Source: Temnothorax longispinosus
Taxonomy: Eukaryota; Arthropoda; Insecta; Hymenoptera; Formicidae
Assembly: GCF_030848805.1 (NCBI RefSeq)
Contig: NC_092361.1
Location: 620,001-684,000 of the forward strand
Direction of reading: 5' to 3'
Length of the DNA stretch: 64,000 bases
Below, in pieces: positions 14,699 through 26,509 of the stretch. Within the stretch, counting starts at the first letter, position 1. Each line of letters opens with the position of its first letter. A program made the translations under genes and the position numbers. Below the pieces are notes generated by a model. That model saw only the letters and a program-made list of their open reading frames with translations. It had not been told where the DNA came from and did not search any database.

Positions 14699-16905
14699 TT
14701 GTATATCTTACACGGTCGTATAATCTTATACTTATTATAAATTGTTTATTTGTCGTTTATTATTGCATCAATGCATGAGAGAATGCACTTTTATCAAGTT
14801 TGCTTCAAATGTTCTAATATCTCTCTCTTTCTTTCTCTAGTTAAAAATATAAATATATATTACACATTATATACATAAAGTTGCAAATATTTCTTGTAAT
14901 AAATAGGATAAAATACCATCTACAATAGCTGGTTTAAAAAATTTACATTTTGATTAACTTTAGAGTGACAGATTTAATTTTTTTTTTTGAGTGTAATTTT
15001 ATGTAAATACAAAGTAAATAATATTCTCTAGGAAAATAATATAGTTAATTTAAATTATGTTATAAATGACAAAGCACATAAAAGTATAAAAATCTAAATT
15101 TTCATATTTTTATTCTTTGCTGTTTTATAATTTTAATCATACGCTTCCTAGCTTTTATGTAAATTTTAAAGAGACAAAATAATTATTAACTCAGAGAATC
15201 TTTAAATATGCTAAGAAGAAAATATACGCAGTGCAGCATTCTAAATTAATAACTTAAAGAAAATCATTGGTAATAGGTATATCTGATAAAAAAATAAGTA
15301 TTTAAGATGATCAATTGCATAAAAGAAATTCTTATAAATATAAAATAAACCGAAAGAAGATCCATTATTGTATAACTTTAAAGATTACTGTCACAATAAT
15401 CCAGATTTGATAAAATTATACCTTTAAATATTTTCAAACAATATCACATTAGTACATTAAAAATATATTTCTAGATTAAACAACGATTAATATCGCGTTT
15501 AATTTAAATCATTAATCATTATTTTCTTACTTTTGTTAAACCGGAACTTGCTTACTGAATATTTCCTAAAAAAGCGATTTGCGTCAAAAAAGATCTGACA
15601 TTTCAACAATTTAATTTCACCATTAATAAAATTTCAACGGTTTTTTTTTTTAATTTCACTTAATTAATGTAATTTAGATGTTATAATTCGCCGCAAGTCG
15701 TCAATAAGTGCATTCTCGGAAATTATTTCTTGGGGGAATTTTTTTCTATCGCGCGCGTTTCAAAAAATCTTCTGCTTTGCGTCCTACTGACGACCGCGAC
15801 GGCGATGGCGATGGCGACGACTACAGCGGTGACGTCGTCGACGTCGACGACCTCGGACACCTTTTCTACCGCAGGAACTCGTTAAAAATACGTTTGCAAA
15901 TGGGATTCCGCCTGGCGACGAGCCCTTTTTTTGTTGCACACTCCACCTTCCTAGCCACCCTCTTTAAAGTTTCATGCCTCGTGGGAATGGATCGCAGCTG
16001 CGCAACTACAGTTAAGCACCGCAGATCGCACTAAAGCAAAGCTAGAAGCCGCAATCTTCACTCAAAAGGATCTTCCGTCTGCTGTGGATCCTCCAGTTAT
16101 AAAAGTTTCGACGAATATTGTTCTTACACATCATATTAATACCGCTCTCGTTAGCACCTAAATAGTACCAAGTCTGTTCGCGATTTCAAATATTTTGCCG
16201 TCTAAAGCAACGTTGAAATTTCTTGTAAGAATAATAAAACAGAGAAATATACATATGTCACGTATATAATTTTATATAAAGAATATAATTTTCATATAAT
16301 CATAATTTACACGGTACACAAGAAACGAAGAAAAAAGCAATTCATTTGTTTCATATATTTCTCTATTAAGCAAATTGGAGTCTAACTGTTTTTATTAATA
16401 ACAAGGAAATAAATGTTTGCAATGCAAATTATAGTTAATAAATCATTCAAATCATTACGTTCAAATCAAGCATATTAATTTTATAATTGTAATAAAAAGT
16501 GTTTGTATAAAAAATGATAATTACTTTATAAATTACGTATGATAGATTAATTGGCCAAAAATAAATTGCTTTTGTTAACATCAGTTTTTAATTTTTTAAT
16601 ATATGTATGAGTAAACTCTATTTAAAACTTCCATTCATAAAAAAGAAAATGATCCTTGTCATAAAAAGAAAGAAAAAATTGATCTCAAATAAATTTATAT
16701 GAATGAATAACATTTTTTCCCCTTTTTTTCATCAAGCGTTGAATCATAGTGCAAACGTGTAACGAGGAAAACTAATCGAAAGTTCCGTTTTCGGAATCGC
16801 ATTTTAGTACGCGCGTGGCAGAGCGATCGCGAGATTGCCTATCGATCGTTGAAGCACCGATTTCGATATACGGACAATTGGTTGTGCTTGGAATTGTTTT
16901 AAAAG
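14699..16905. other. AT-rich DNA with acidic-repeat island
   Basis: At 15790-15860 a GAC/GAT-rich run encodes an Asp-rich stretch (DDRDGDGDGDDYSGD) in a plus-strand frame of about 108 codons without a convincing start or splice sites. Read the other way it gives Val/Ala/Asp. It is probably trinucleotide low complexity. Confidence 0.3.
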
Positions 16906-16965
16906 CCGCTTGAATTCAAACACATCTATTATTTCGACGTCGGCCTTTCACCGTGCGTAAACACG
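16906..16965 (+). CDS. Candidate 60-nt exon
   Basis: A weak acceptor (GAATTGTTTTAAAAG) and a strong donor (AACACG before GTAAGTGTT) enclose 20 codons open in phase 0, reading PLEFKHIYYFDVGLSPCVNT. The other frames have stops. The acceptor is the weak point. Confidence 0.2.
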
Positions 16966-17125
16966 GTAAGTGTTCATTGTCGTCGCTCCGCTTTTTCCTC
17001 CGCGCTTGTTTGCCGTCACGGCGAAAACTGCTTTACCATTATTTATCGGAATCCATTATTCCCACGAGTGGTAATTAAAAAGTTCGTATTTGGAGTTCGA
17101 GCAGTCGATCGCTTCGTCGCCGTCA

Positions 17126-17163
17126 CCGCCGCCGCCGCCGCCGCCCGCGCCGCGCGCCGCCGA
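17126..17163. repeat. GCC/CGC-rich low-complexity run
   Basis: (GCC)n passes into CGCGCCGCGCGCCGCC. It lies in a small GC-rich island about 160 nt after the candidate exon ending at 16965. Confidence 0.85.
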
Positions 17164-19044
17164 CAACGATGACCCGAGTTCGTCGAAGTTGTAAAATTCG
17201 AATGGAACAGGCATCCCCAATTAAAAAATTATGACCACGTTGTAAGCCCCTACTCTGTTGATTAACGTTCCCGCCACGAGCAAAAAATAAATTTTTATTA
17301 TCACTTCTCTTGCAAGTAACGATATCCGGTTTATTAGGCTTTTCGTTGCGTTGATTACTGTCTCGTTTCGCTTTAAAAATGCACTTGTAAGAATGAAATT
17401 AATGTTTCGTTCGTTGATTAATATCTTGATTTGTAATCCTATTCTACGTGGTGCTATTTTGTACTAGAATTGCTCGGGATACGCTTGGACTGGACGCGGA
17501 TGAAAAATGGATCGATCGATCATATCGCTGGACGGACACGTTTCAATTGCTCGTGACAAATGTTTATAAAACTATCTGGCTAAAGATAGGAAACGTGATA
17601 TATCTGCAAATAAATATTTGCTCATCGGTCGATTCAAACGAAATTTGAATAGTTATACCCTGTTATATAACCGGCTTAATCATCCGATGCTTGTGATCAT
17701 GAATTAAAGTGATATGAATAAATGATACTACTCGACTTAGATATATAAAAAAAAAAGCTTTGCAATGCTTAAGTCTGATCTCATAATCATAATAAACGAT
17801 TTTTAATTATTTTATTTCTTTTAATAATAATTCTGCATTATTATAGAACTATAAATAAGATTAATGATACATTTTAAAAATTATGACATCTCAATTTATT
17901 TTGGAAACAATAATCAAAAACATGCGTAACTATCAAGTCAGTAATTAGTCAGTGTTATCGATTTATTAAAGTATTAATAATATTTTAATTTTTAGTTATA
18001 CATTTTTTAACACTATTGTTATTATCGGATAACGTATTGCTTAAGCAAAAAAGGATAAATCTTTTGCTTTATGCTCGTAACGCTTTGTTTTAGTATATGG
18101 CTTCGCGTTGCCATTCCCACAATTAATTATGTTATCTGCTCAGACGGGCTACATAAATTCCTGGTTAACGTCCACTTCAACGTTGGTACGCGTCAGAACT
18201 TGACGTGCGCTACGGTATAGCCACGTGGCGCCACGAGTATTTCAATTTGCAGTTGTATTCTGTGCTCGGTGTTTGAAATCCTGCTTCTGCGCCGCGGAAT
18301 CGTGCGAATACATTTACATTACTTACTACGAAATCCTGATATTTAGCTACCGCCTATTCGGTATATGTTCTCGACTCTCCCTCACGATGGTACCGTTTAC
18401 ACGGCGTGCAGGTTGTACGTTTCGCTTAAATGGTAGAAAGCGCGTTATCCGGCACAGTGCTTAAATATAGATATAACGTACAATGGGATAGGAACATATT
18501 TGCGCTGTCGCGCAAGTTTCCGGTACGGTGCATTTATGCATGTAAAAAAAAGGAAGCTTTTCGCGGATTGCTCCGAGACATTTTATCTCGTACAATCGCA
18601 ACAGATTGACATTTTCTACTTTTAATTCCTTATTTTCAATGTATATCAATTTGATCGGTTGACGTATAAAGTAAACGATCTTTATGCTCATATTATTATA
18701 GTATTAAGAATATCTTGTTTCTAATTTTTACACGATTTAAAAGAGAAAAAAATATAGATTAAATATTCTTTTTCTCAATTATATGCTTGCATCATTAAAA
18801 AATCATTTATTTTCCAAAAAAGAATCTCTCTACTATATATATAAATGTCGAAACAGATATCCCGAGTACTTTTTAATAATGCAGTAGTTCGGTTGCTAAT
18901 TCGAGATCGTGCTCGAAGTGGTGTAGCAAGCAGTTACTTAAAATGTAGAAAAGATACAAGATTTCATAGTCCTAGCCACGTCTAAAAAAAGTAATAATCA
19001 TTATGCAAAGCTGTAGTCTGTGCGAGATAACTGGCAAGGGTTAC

Positions 19045-19087
19045 CTGGAGAGGAATTCTCCAGACTGTAGTACGCTGCTGCGCAGCG
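19045..19087. repeat. Two short hairpins 9 nt apart
   Basis: CTGGAGA-GGAAT-TCTCCAG is followed by CGCTGC-TGC-GCAGCG. The stems are 7 and 6 bp. Confidence 0.6.
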
Positions 19088-20680
19088 ATTTTCCTTGGTA
19101 TGCTCTACATTTCATAATTTCAGAAAAAAAAAGCAGTAGCAGTAGGGCACGATAAGCCTCTGCATAGAATTAAGCAACATGGTTAGGCGCTATCAAAAGA
19201 AATAGTTACTTCATTTCTCCCAAGTACTACAATGAAACAAGCGTTATCGGATGCGAAATTTATAATACTTCTGGCACTATATATGTACGAGTTATATTTG
19301 CGACACTACATTTATAATTTAAAAAGACGAATAAAATAGAAATCTTTTCTTAATCATAGAACAAAATTTAAGAACATGTAAAAGCAATTAGTACGCTATA
19401 TATAATTAGATTCTTACGTACAGAATAAATTATAAATCACTTAAAGTTTATCTTCTATTTTTACTTTTTTACAAGAAAGATAAAATACTTAAAATACTTA
19501 AAATTGTATTTTATTCGAAAGCATTAATCTCAAATTTCTGCGATTAAACATTTTTTGATCAGTATTTATAAAATCCACCTCGTTTATATATTTTTTAATA
19601 TGTACATTTTACTATATTAAATTTTTTACATAACATTTATATAAAACGATGTCAAGTTCTCATTGAAAAATGTAAAATTATTAAGCGTCCTGTTTTAATA
19701 TTTTTAATTGACATGTAGAGTATGCAACAAATCATAAAATAAAATACAATTTTAAAGTGAATTCTATCAATTCAAACGAATTATATATTGAACGATATTT
19801 TATCTCAACGTTCTTCCTGCGTGACATACTTTTTTTTTTACATACACCAACCTTCGTTAGATAATCGGTGTCTCTGCCAGACATTCATCAATCATTACCG
19901 TATCAGTTGGATCAGCCGATCGTTTCGTGAGAGACAAATGGATGATCGAACTAAAAAGTATGTCAAATCGGAAATATGCTATTCAGTTTATATAATAATC
20001 CTTTTGACTTCACATAATAAGTACTCACGAAAAAATAATGTCATAATACATAAAATAATATAAACGCATCTGATTGAAGAATTTAATATTGTTTTACATG
20101 CGTTATAAAAAAAATATATAAATGACAAGTTTTCATAAGTAAGTGACAAATATTTAATTATAGAAACTTGAGATTAATGCTGAGAATAAAATGCAATTTG
20201 ATCTTTATACGTATATTTTAATCTATAAAATAATTATCGCATTATATATTCTGTTAAATAATACATATGTGTGCAATTGTAATAATCTCTTTTATCATTT
20301 GTTTTAAGTAAAAAATGTAAAATATAATTAAAGATTTACAAGATTTACACAATTAAATTTAATTCAGCATTAAAATGGCCGACAGTGTACGATTATATTG
20401 ATAATTATATTTCCGAATCTATATAGTATTCTTTAAAGACTTTGAAACAAAAACATAGTAATAAATATTTAGCCCTAGATAATATTTCTTCTTCACTATA
20501 ATTTGAATTATCCTGCAAGTGGCTAATTAAGTCTGTCATGATGATAAGAATCGAAGCATTTAGGTTTCCGTTGTTCCACGAAGTGTTTCTTAGACTGCGT
20601 CTTGCAGTTCTTAAATGAGGTGACTGTAACGTACAATTACGACTATACCTTTAACTAGAGACTAACATGTATCGGGCGAA

Positions 20681-20780
20681 GGTAACGGCAATGCGGTGTG
20701 TGAGATAGAAAGGACGTCGACGTCGCGTCGGTGGCAGGAGCGCAGTAATAGGTGCTGGTTCCGCAGTGAAGCAGAAGGGG
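20681..20780 (+). CDS. Candidate exon before a 53-nt intron
   Basis: This GC-rich segment ends GAAGCAGAAGGG before a consensus donor GTGAGTACT. The frame that joins the next exon is open back to an in-frame TAA just before 20665 and includes CEIERTSTSRRWQERSNRCW. It has no ATG in frame, and the nearest pyrimidine-tract acceptor (CTTTAACTAG) would include the TAA. It may therefore be untranslated, or the true 5' boundary was missed. Confidence 0.25.
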
Positions 20781-20833
20781 TGAGTACTTAAAAGCCTACC
20801 TAGCACTCCGCTAATGTTCTCGTTACGTTTTAG

Positions 20834-20992
20834 CCCCCGTGCTTCCGCTTCGGATTTAATGAATCCACCAATGCCATCGTCACGGACCGGAATCGAGGCG
20901 GATGCTGCACAGTGCGGCCAGCTAACCGGTTAGTTGTTGCAGCTGGGCGCATACCGGGGAACAGCGCGTGGAAACGCGTGAAATTTCGTCAG
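20834..20992 (+). CDS. Candidate exon of 53 codons, no family
   Basis: The acceptor CTCGTTACGTTTTAG has a CTAAT branch-point match about 20 nt upstream; the donor is CAG followed by GTACAA. Between them 159 nt are open in phase 0, with a stop in the acceptor itself. It starts PPCFRFGFNESTNAIVTDRN and ends AGRIPGNSAWKRVKFRQ. The upstream segment joins in frame across a 53-nt intron, near the minimum for insects. A second frame also reads from an ATG for 24 codons. No domain recognised; 5' UTR cannot be excluded. Confidence 0.3.
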
Positions 20993-23464
20993 GTACAATT
21001 AATGTAATTTTTCGCACGACTCAACGCGTTAGCCGCTGACGACGAGTAAACGTCCGACATAAATGATAATTTGTTGAATTTCTCTCAAGCAGAGAAGCTT
21101 GAGAAAAGTTTTCACTATAATCATCATAATTCGTTATTTCGTTATAGAATAAATGTAAACTTTTCTGTTATTTGAGTGTTAAATAAAGCTAGAAGAAATT
21201 TATATTTCGACACTGATGTATAGATACTAATCGCCCTCGTAAAAAGAATAACGTTTTTATTTTACTATCAAGCTCATAGCGTGACTATATCCACTTGTTA
21301 GAAACCGGAAAAAAGTCTCTGACAGATCGGACTCCTCGATACAAAGAATTCCTAGCTATCTAGGTTGGATACGTCACTTTTCAGGTAGACATCGCACATG
21401 CGAGCCAATGCAATGGTGTGCAATCGATGGCGCGGAGGCGGTCAGTAGGATTTATGTATGAAACGCCGGTGGGGTTTGGAGAGATAAATTAGTCGTCTCG
21501 GCAATAAAAAGCCGACTTGCGGATAGCCTGGATTACACGGATGCACTGTGCGCCGAATCGATGGTACTTCTTGCCGCCTCCTGCCTGATCATCCACCTTC
21601 AGCGACATTATCCATTTTCGTACCCACATACGTACTCATGCGCGGAATCTATTACATGCCTTTATTCAAAGGCATATATGTATATGTATGTTCACATAAA
21701 AAACTCTAATTTTCAGGTGCGTGCAATTTACGCGTCATAACATTACTAATGCAATGTAAAAATCGCTATTTTCTATACTTGTGTATAAATAGATACAAAG
21801 AAATTACATTTTTCTACTATTATTAATAACCAATGATAACCAAAGTAACGGTCAAATCAAATCGCTACCGTAATTTAAAAAAAATAAAATAATCAAGGAA
21901 GCGATAATATACAATATCTTTTTCGTATATCTAACATATTTTGAAAAATGATAACGTTTTCACAAATATAAATAATGTTTCAATCTAAAGTATAATAGAT
22001 ATGTATTTGCGTGAAAAGTTTTTCTTTCTGACAATGAGTAAATAATTAAGATACTTCGAGTTTAGCTTCGTTCTCGGCTTCGTTATAAAGATATTTTCTT
22101 TAGCTTCAATTGCGTTGACGCAGAATCACGAAAAGATATTTTAAACAAGTTTTTTCCGAGTACCTACGATATTATATCTAACATCGGCGTAAAAGCACAT
22201 TGAATTTTAAACGCGTCCACGTCTCATAATCTCGTCTATGTTGCACGCTCGGACGTTTTCGCGTGTTTTAATATAAACAGGGCACCAGTACCAGGGCTTA
22301 AGTTCCATCTCGCATGCGCTACGTCGCCTCAACTTTTCAGCATGTAAAATGTAAATGAATGGAGGCGGAAGAGGGGGGGGATGTTTCGAACGCTAACCGC
22401 ATGAGAAATCGCTGTGGCGGTCCTCGTCGACGTGTGAAACGTGGGAACAATGCGGGCGAGCACCGCGATGTCCAGGGACGCGTAGAAAAAACGGTCTGCT
22501 ATGTCAAAAGTTTCATTTCGCGAAATGAAAATAATATTAAATCAGGCCGCGTATGTGCGCACGCGTTGTCTACCGCGCTTCCAAATTACTGTCCCAACTG
22601 CCCAAACATTATTTCACACTTTTATTTTATTCGTTTCCGTATTGTACCTTCTTGGTTGTAAGCAAAATCTTCGAAATTCAGAAGAAATAATTCCCGATTA
22701 GTTGTATTTTTCTATAAAATTTTCTAAAAATAATAATTTAATCAAGTTTTCAGATTCAAATAACCTCCATTCCGTCACGATTAGTTCGAGATTTAGATAA
22801 AATTCTTTTTACGTTGTTTACATGTACCGTATGCGCAATCGATACTAATTCTACCAGTAAAATAATGGAATTTTTATAACGGTAAATTTTTATAAACGCA
22901 AGAGCAAAACAGCGAACTTAATTTAAATTAACAACGAAAAATCTCCATCGCAATCTCGGAGTTTCTTGTGGCGAGATGAATTCTTTCAAGGTACACGGTG
23001 GACAGAACAACCACCGGAAGACATCTTGCGTTTTACGTTCGTAAGCCGCTCCCGTTAATAACACCACGCTCGTCTGCATCTTTTTCCGGAATTTTCCGCC
23101 ACCGTGTCTCTATATTGCCGTTCAGTCACCATTTTCCCTTCTTGCTAGTCTACGCAATTTATCCACGTTCTAGCTATTTAATTAACCACGATGTGAATGT
23201 TTTCTATACAGAGTATCCTATATAAAACTCCTACTGTGGAAATCGTTCATGTTAGAATTTGACGATTTTTTTTAAGATTGATATTATTCTAGCAAGAATT
23301 CAATAGTGTAATAGTTCAGATACGTTTAATTACATTTTTAATTAAAAATTCGCACATTTATAATTAAAGAGTTTAGCGAACTAAGTTTTAAAGCAGTAAA
23401 GTTTTAACCGTAAATAATCGCAAAGCGAATTATGTTATTAAAAATTAATTTTATTACTTAAATA
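20993..23464. other. Non-coding DNA with GC-raised stretches
   Basis: The 21.36-21.64 and 22.2-22.6 kb stretches are GC-richer. An acceptor-like CCTGATCATCCACCTTCAG near 21600 has no matching donor. A G-run (nine G) is at about 22372-22380. Confidence 0.3.
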
Positions 23465-23818
23465 CAGAGTGTTTGAAACAAAAAATGTTAACACTTATGT
23501 AAAAGTAACTTTTTTAGAAAAACAGAACTGATAACACAAGATATTACAATAACAAACGTATTTTGTCTTCAAAGAGTCTCCACTTCTTCACCATCATGGT
23601 CAATATATTCTTGTAATCTTCTCCAGGTGGTCTCCAGAGCCCTGAGGCACATTTCTGGATATTGTTGTAATTATATTCGCAATTTTCTGTCGGAGATCTT
23701 GCACATTACAATGATGGTCTGTTCTGTTTTTCTAAAAAAGTTACTTCTATGTATAACAGTTCTGTTTCTCGAAAAAAGTTACTTCCATTTAAGCATTAAC
23801 ATTTTTTTAAACACTCTG
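23465..23818 (-). mobile_element. Internally deleted Tc1/mariner-type element with transposase C-terminus relic
   Basis: The ends are inverted repeats: CAGAGTGTTTGAAAC on the left and AAACACTCTG on the right, followed inward by AGTAACTTTTTT. The right repeat is partly duplicated, with two copies of a GTTCTGTTT-AAAAAAGTTACTTC unit of about 38 nt. Between them the minus strand reads DLRQKIANIITTISRNV, then after a one-base shift LRALETTWRRLQEYIDHDGE and a stop. This resembles the extreme C-terminus common to insect Tc1/mariner-superfamily transposases. A TA flanks the left end; the right flank is AA, so the duplication is decayed or absent. The frame is broken and most of the transposase is missing. 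Confidence 0.6.
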
Positions 23819-26180
23819 AATTAAATGTCTTTGTATTAAAATTAAGAGACTGCTAATATTTTTATATTTTTTGAGGAATCTGTCATTAATCTGTCAGTTT
23901 ATGTGGAATAGATACAAACGAGGATATAGCGAGAGAAAGAGGAGAGATATATATATCTGTAAATGTTGCAGGTGCTTGTCATTTCACGTTTCAAGAGTAA
24001 CAAACGGTTCGATGCGAGCAAATTAAAACGTTTAATTCGTCATCCAAAAGTTAACTCGTTACCAGCGCACTGATTGCATCACGAATGAAAATCGAAACAC
24101 GCCCGGCGCGTAACGGGTCAATAATACTTGATTTTTTAATTTGTTATAGACGCGCGGCATCGATAAATCTCTCACAATCAACGCGGTGCATTCCGAGCCG
24201 GAGTAAGTGATGTATGAACAAATTTCAATCAGTGGCCTCGGCAAATTATCGATCCACGAGCACCTAGTATTATCGCCAATATCCTACATAGTTGTCGATT
24301 TGCTGATTTCTAAACGGTCCGCTGCGTGGGTCGGATAATAAAACCAAACCGAGAAGAATTTATTCAATGGTACTCTTCGGAAAGTAATAATGCACCTGCG
24401 GTTGTACCATCGATAGGACGTCGCATTCGATTTAAAGCCGTTATTAGTACTTTTTTCAACACTGAATAAAATCGAAGGAATAAGCGTCCCACAATATCGA
24501 AGCCGCGACTAATAATCACGTCAGCATATCGTTCAGCCGTCTGCCGGAAAAAAACATTTTTATTTACCCGAGAACAGTTATTTATTAAATTATGTATATA
24601 TTGTATATATACGCCAGTTGCGAAATGGATAAAACATATTTTCTCATTTACGCCAGATAAAGTAAATCACGCAATAAAGTAAAATCGATTATGCGTTATT
24701 CACGCAAATAAAATTATCGCAATTTTGTATGTTAATGCGCGCGGCTTAATGAAATTGAGTTTATATAATTTAATAATATTAAAACACCGAATGAAATACG
24801 TATTAGTAATCTATAAGTATACGCAAATATGCAGAATATCTCTTCGGATATCATCACGTTTATCCTCGCGTTTTACTCTGCGTACATTAGCAGCACATTA
24901 TTCAATCTATGCAGAAAGACTCGGACACCTCCATGTACGGAATTTAGGTGGAATCTCGGTTTCATCGCGGTTGGTTGAATTACGATTTCGTATAATTAGG
25001 CCGCGAGAGAGAAAAAAGTCTCCACCTTTTGCCTGGGATCTCGTTTTATTCGATTTTTGCAGTATATTCGATTTTCCTCAGCGAATTCTTGCGCTTATTA
25101 ACACCTCATTCCGAGAGTTCAGAAAGAATCACCGCGGGTATAATTTCGTGATCGCGTTTTACGCGTTATCCCGTCGATAGCGTGATTTCGACTCGTTTCT
25201 GGAGGGATCGCACTTTATCGATTCGCAATTATATTTTAACGAATGTGCGGGATAACGAGGTGCAACGCGCGTAGTTAATATACGCTCATATCCGCTTGCC
25301 AATTATGATCGACTATTATAACAACTTTCTCCCGCCCGCGGATCAAACTGACTTTGTTATTGTATATACACCCTATTAATTGTATAATAACTAACGCTAC
25401 ATTGTCAACGTGATAAAATTGCCGCTACATGAATTTTATTGAATCGGTGGGCGTTATTTTTGTGCATTACTTACATATCATACTGTTATTACTATTGCAT
25501 ATCATAACTTATTATCACGTATGGATAACTTGCAAACTTTGCAAGAAATTCGTATCTTTTGCATTAATTTTTTCATATAAATAAAATTCTTTATCATTTT
25601 TAATTGTTGATTACCTAGAAGCATACTATAGTGTTCTGGAGAAGTTTGAATACTATTTGTGAGATACAATGCAGAAATCAGATCGTATAGTAATGCTATA
25701 TTTACCGTATCGTACGTCTATGAAATATTGTATAGAGAGAGGCAAGTGCTTGTCAAAACCAACTATTGAAAATCGAAGCCAGACGTATTGTTAACGGGAC
25801 TCTCAATCGCGTCTTCGTATATCCAATTATCGGGTTCTTGTAAGAATGCATTGTATGAATTATATATTGTATCTCTCCCGATTCATCGTTTTGATACCTT
25901 TAGAAGAGAGTCTTTAGACATCCATATTTCTATAACTATTTCCATCTATTGATAAATAGAATTGGTATTTATCAACTTACAATGTGCTATCAAAACGATG
26001 ATTAATTTGTCTAATAGCATTTTATTAAAAGTATAATAAAAATACGGTAAAAGATTCTCTTTTTACTTAAGTTATTACAAAACAATTATTTCAGAACATA
26101 TATTTAGTTACCTATTGTTATAACAAAAACATCAGAGAAACAACTGCTGCGAGATGGATGCGCAGAAGAAATATGGGCCG

Positions 26181-26284
26181 CAGTGAAAAAAAAACGGTGT
26201 GAAATGTGTTGAGATCAAAATTGCAAGATAGATTGTCGATATTGACATGGTTTATGAGTCATTTCTCTTATCCGTTTTTCACTG
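26181..26284. mobile_element. Small TIR element
   Basis: The ends match as inverted repeats: CAGTGAAAAAAAAACGG on the left and CCGTTTTTCACTG on the right. The 104-bp interior has no coding potential. No clear target duplication. Confidence 0.45.
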
Positions 26285-26414
26285 GTGAAATTGCTATTCA
26301 AATATCACTTTTGAAAGAAGCGTTGACGCGCTCGGCAAAAAACTAAAGTACAAGTTTTTGGGGAAAAAAAACCAGTAATCATATAAAATGTTTAAAATGA
26401 TGTTCGTATATGAC

Positions 26415-26509
26415 ATACTCTCTAAATCTGAATAAGTGAATAGTCACTGATATCAGGGACTATTCACTGATTCAGCAGTACTATTAACTGATTCAGATTT
26501 AGAGAGTAT
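26415..26509. repeat. Nested palindromic element
   Basis: ATACTCTCTAAATCTGAAT on the left pairs with ATTCAGATTTAGAGAGTAT on the right. Inside, AGTGAATAGTC pairs with GACTATTCACT around TGATATCA, and ACTGATTCAG-type words recur. Confidence 0.65.

Larger units (their letters stand above)
16966..20680. other. Mostly AT-rich non-coding DNA
   Basis: Contains the GCC-rich run at 17.13 kb and the hairpin pair at 19.05 kb. No further exon supported. Confidence 0.35.

Noticed and set aside
15708..16034. Asp-rich 108-codon frame
   Set aside because: Trinucleotide low complexity; no splice sites or domain.
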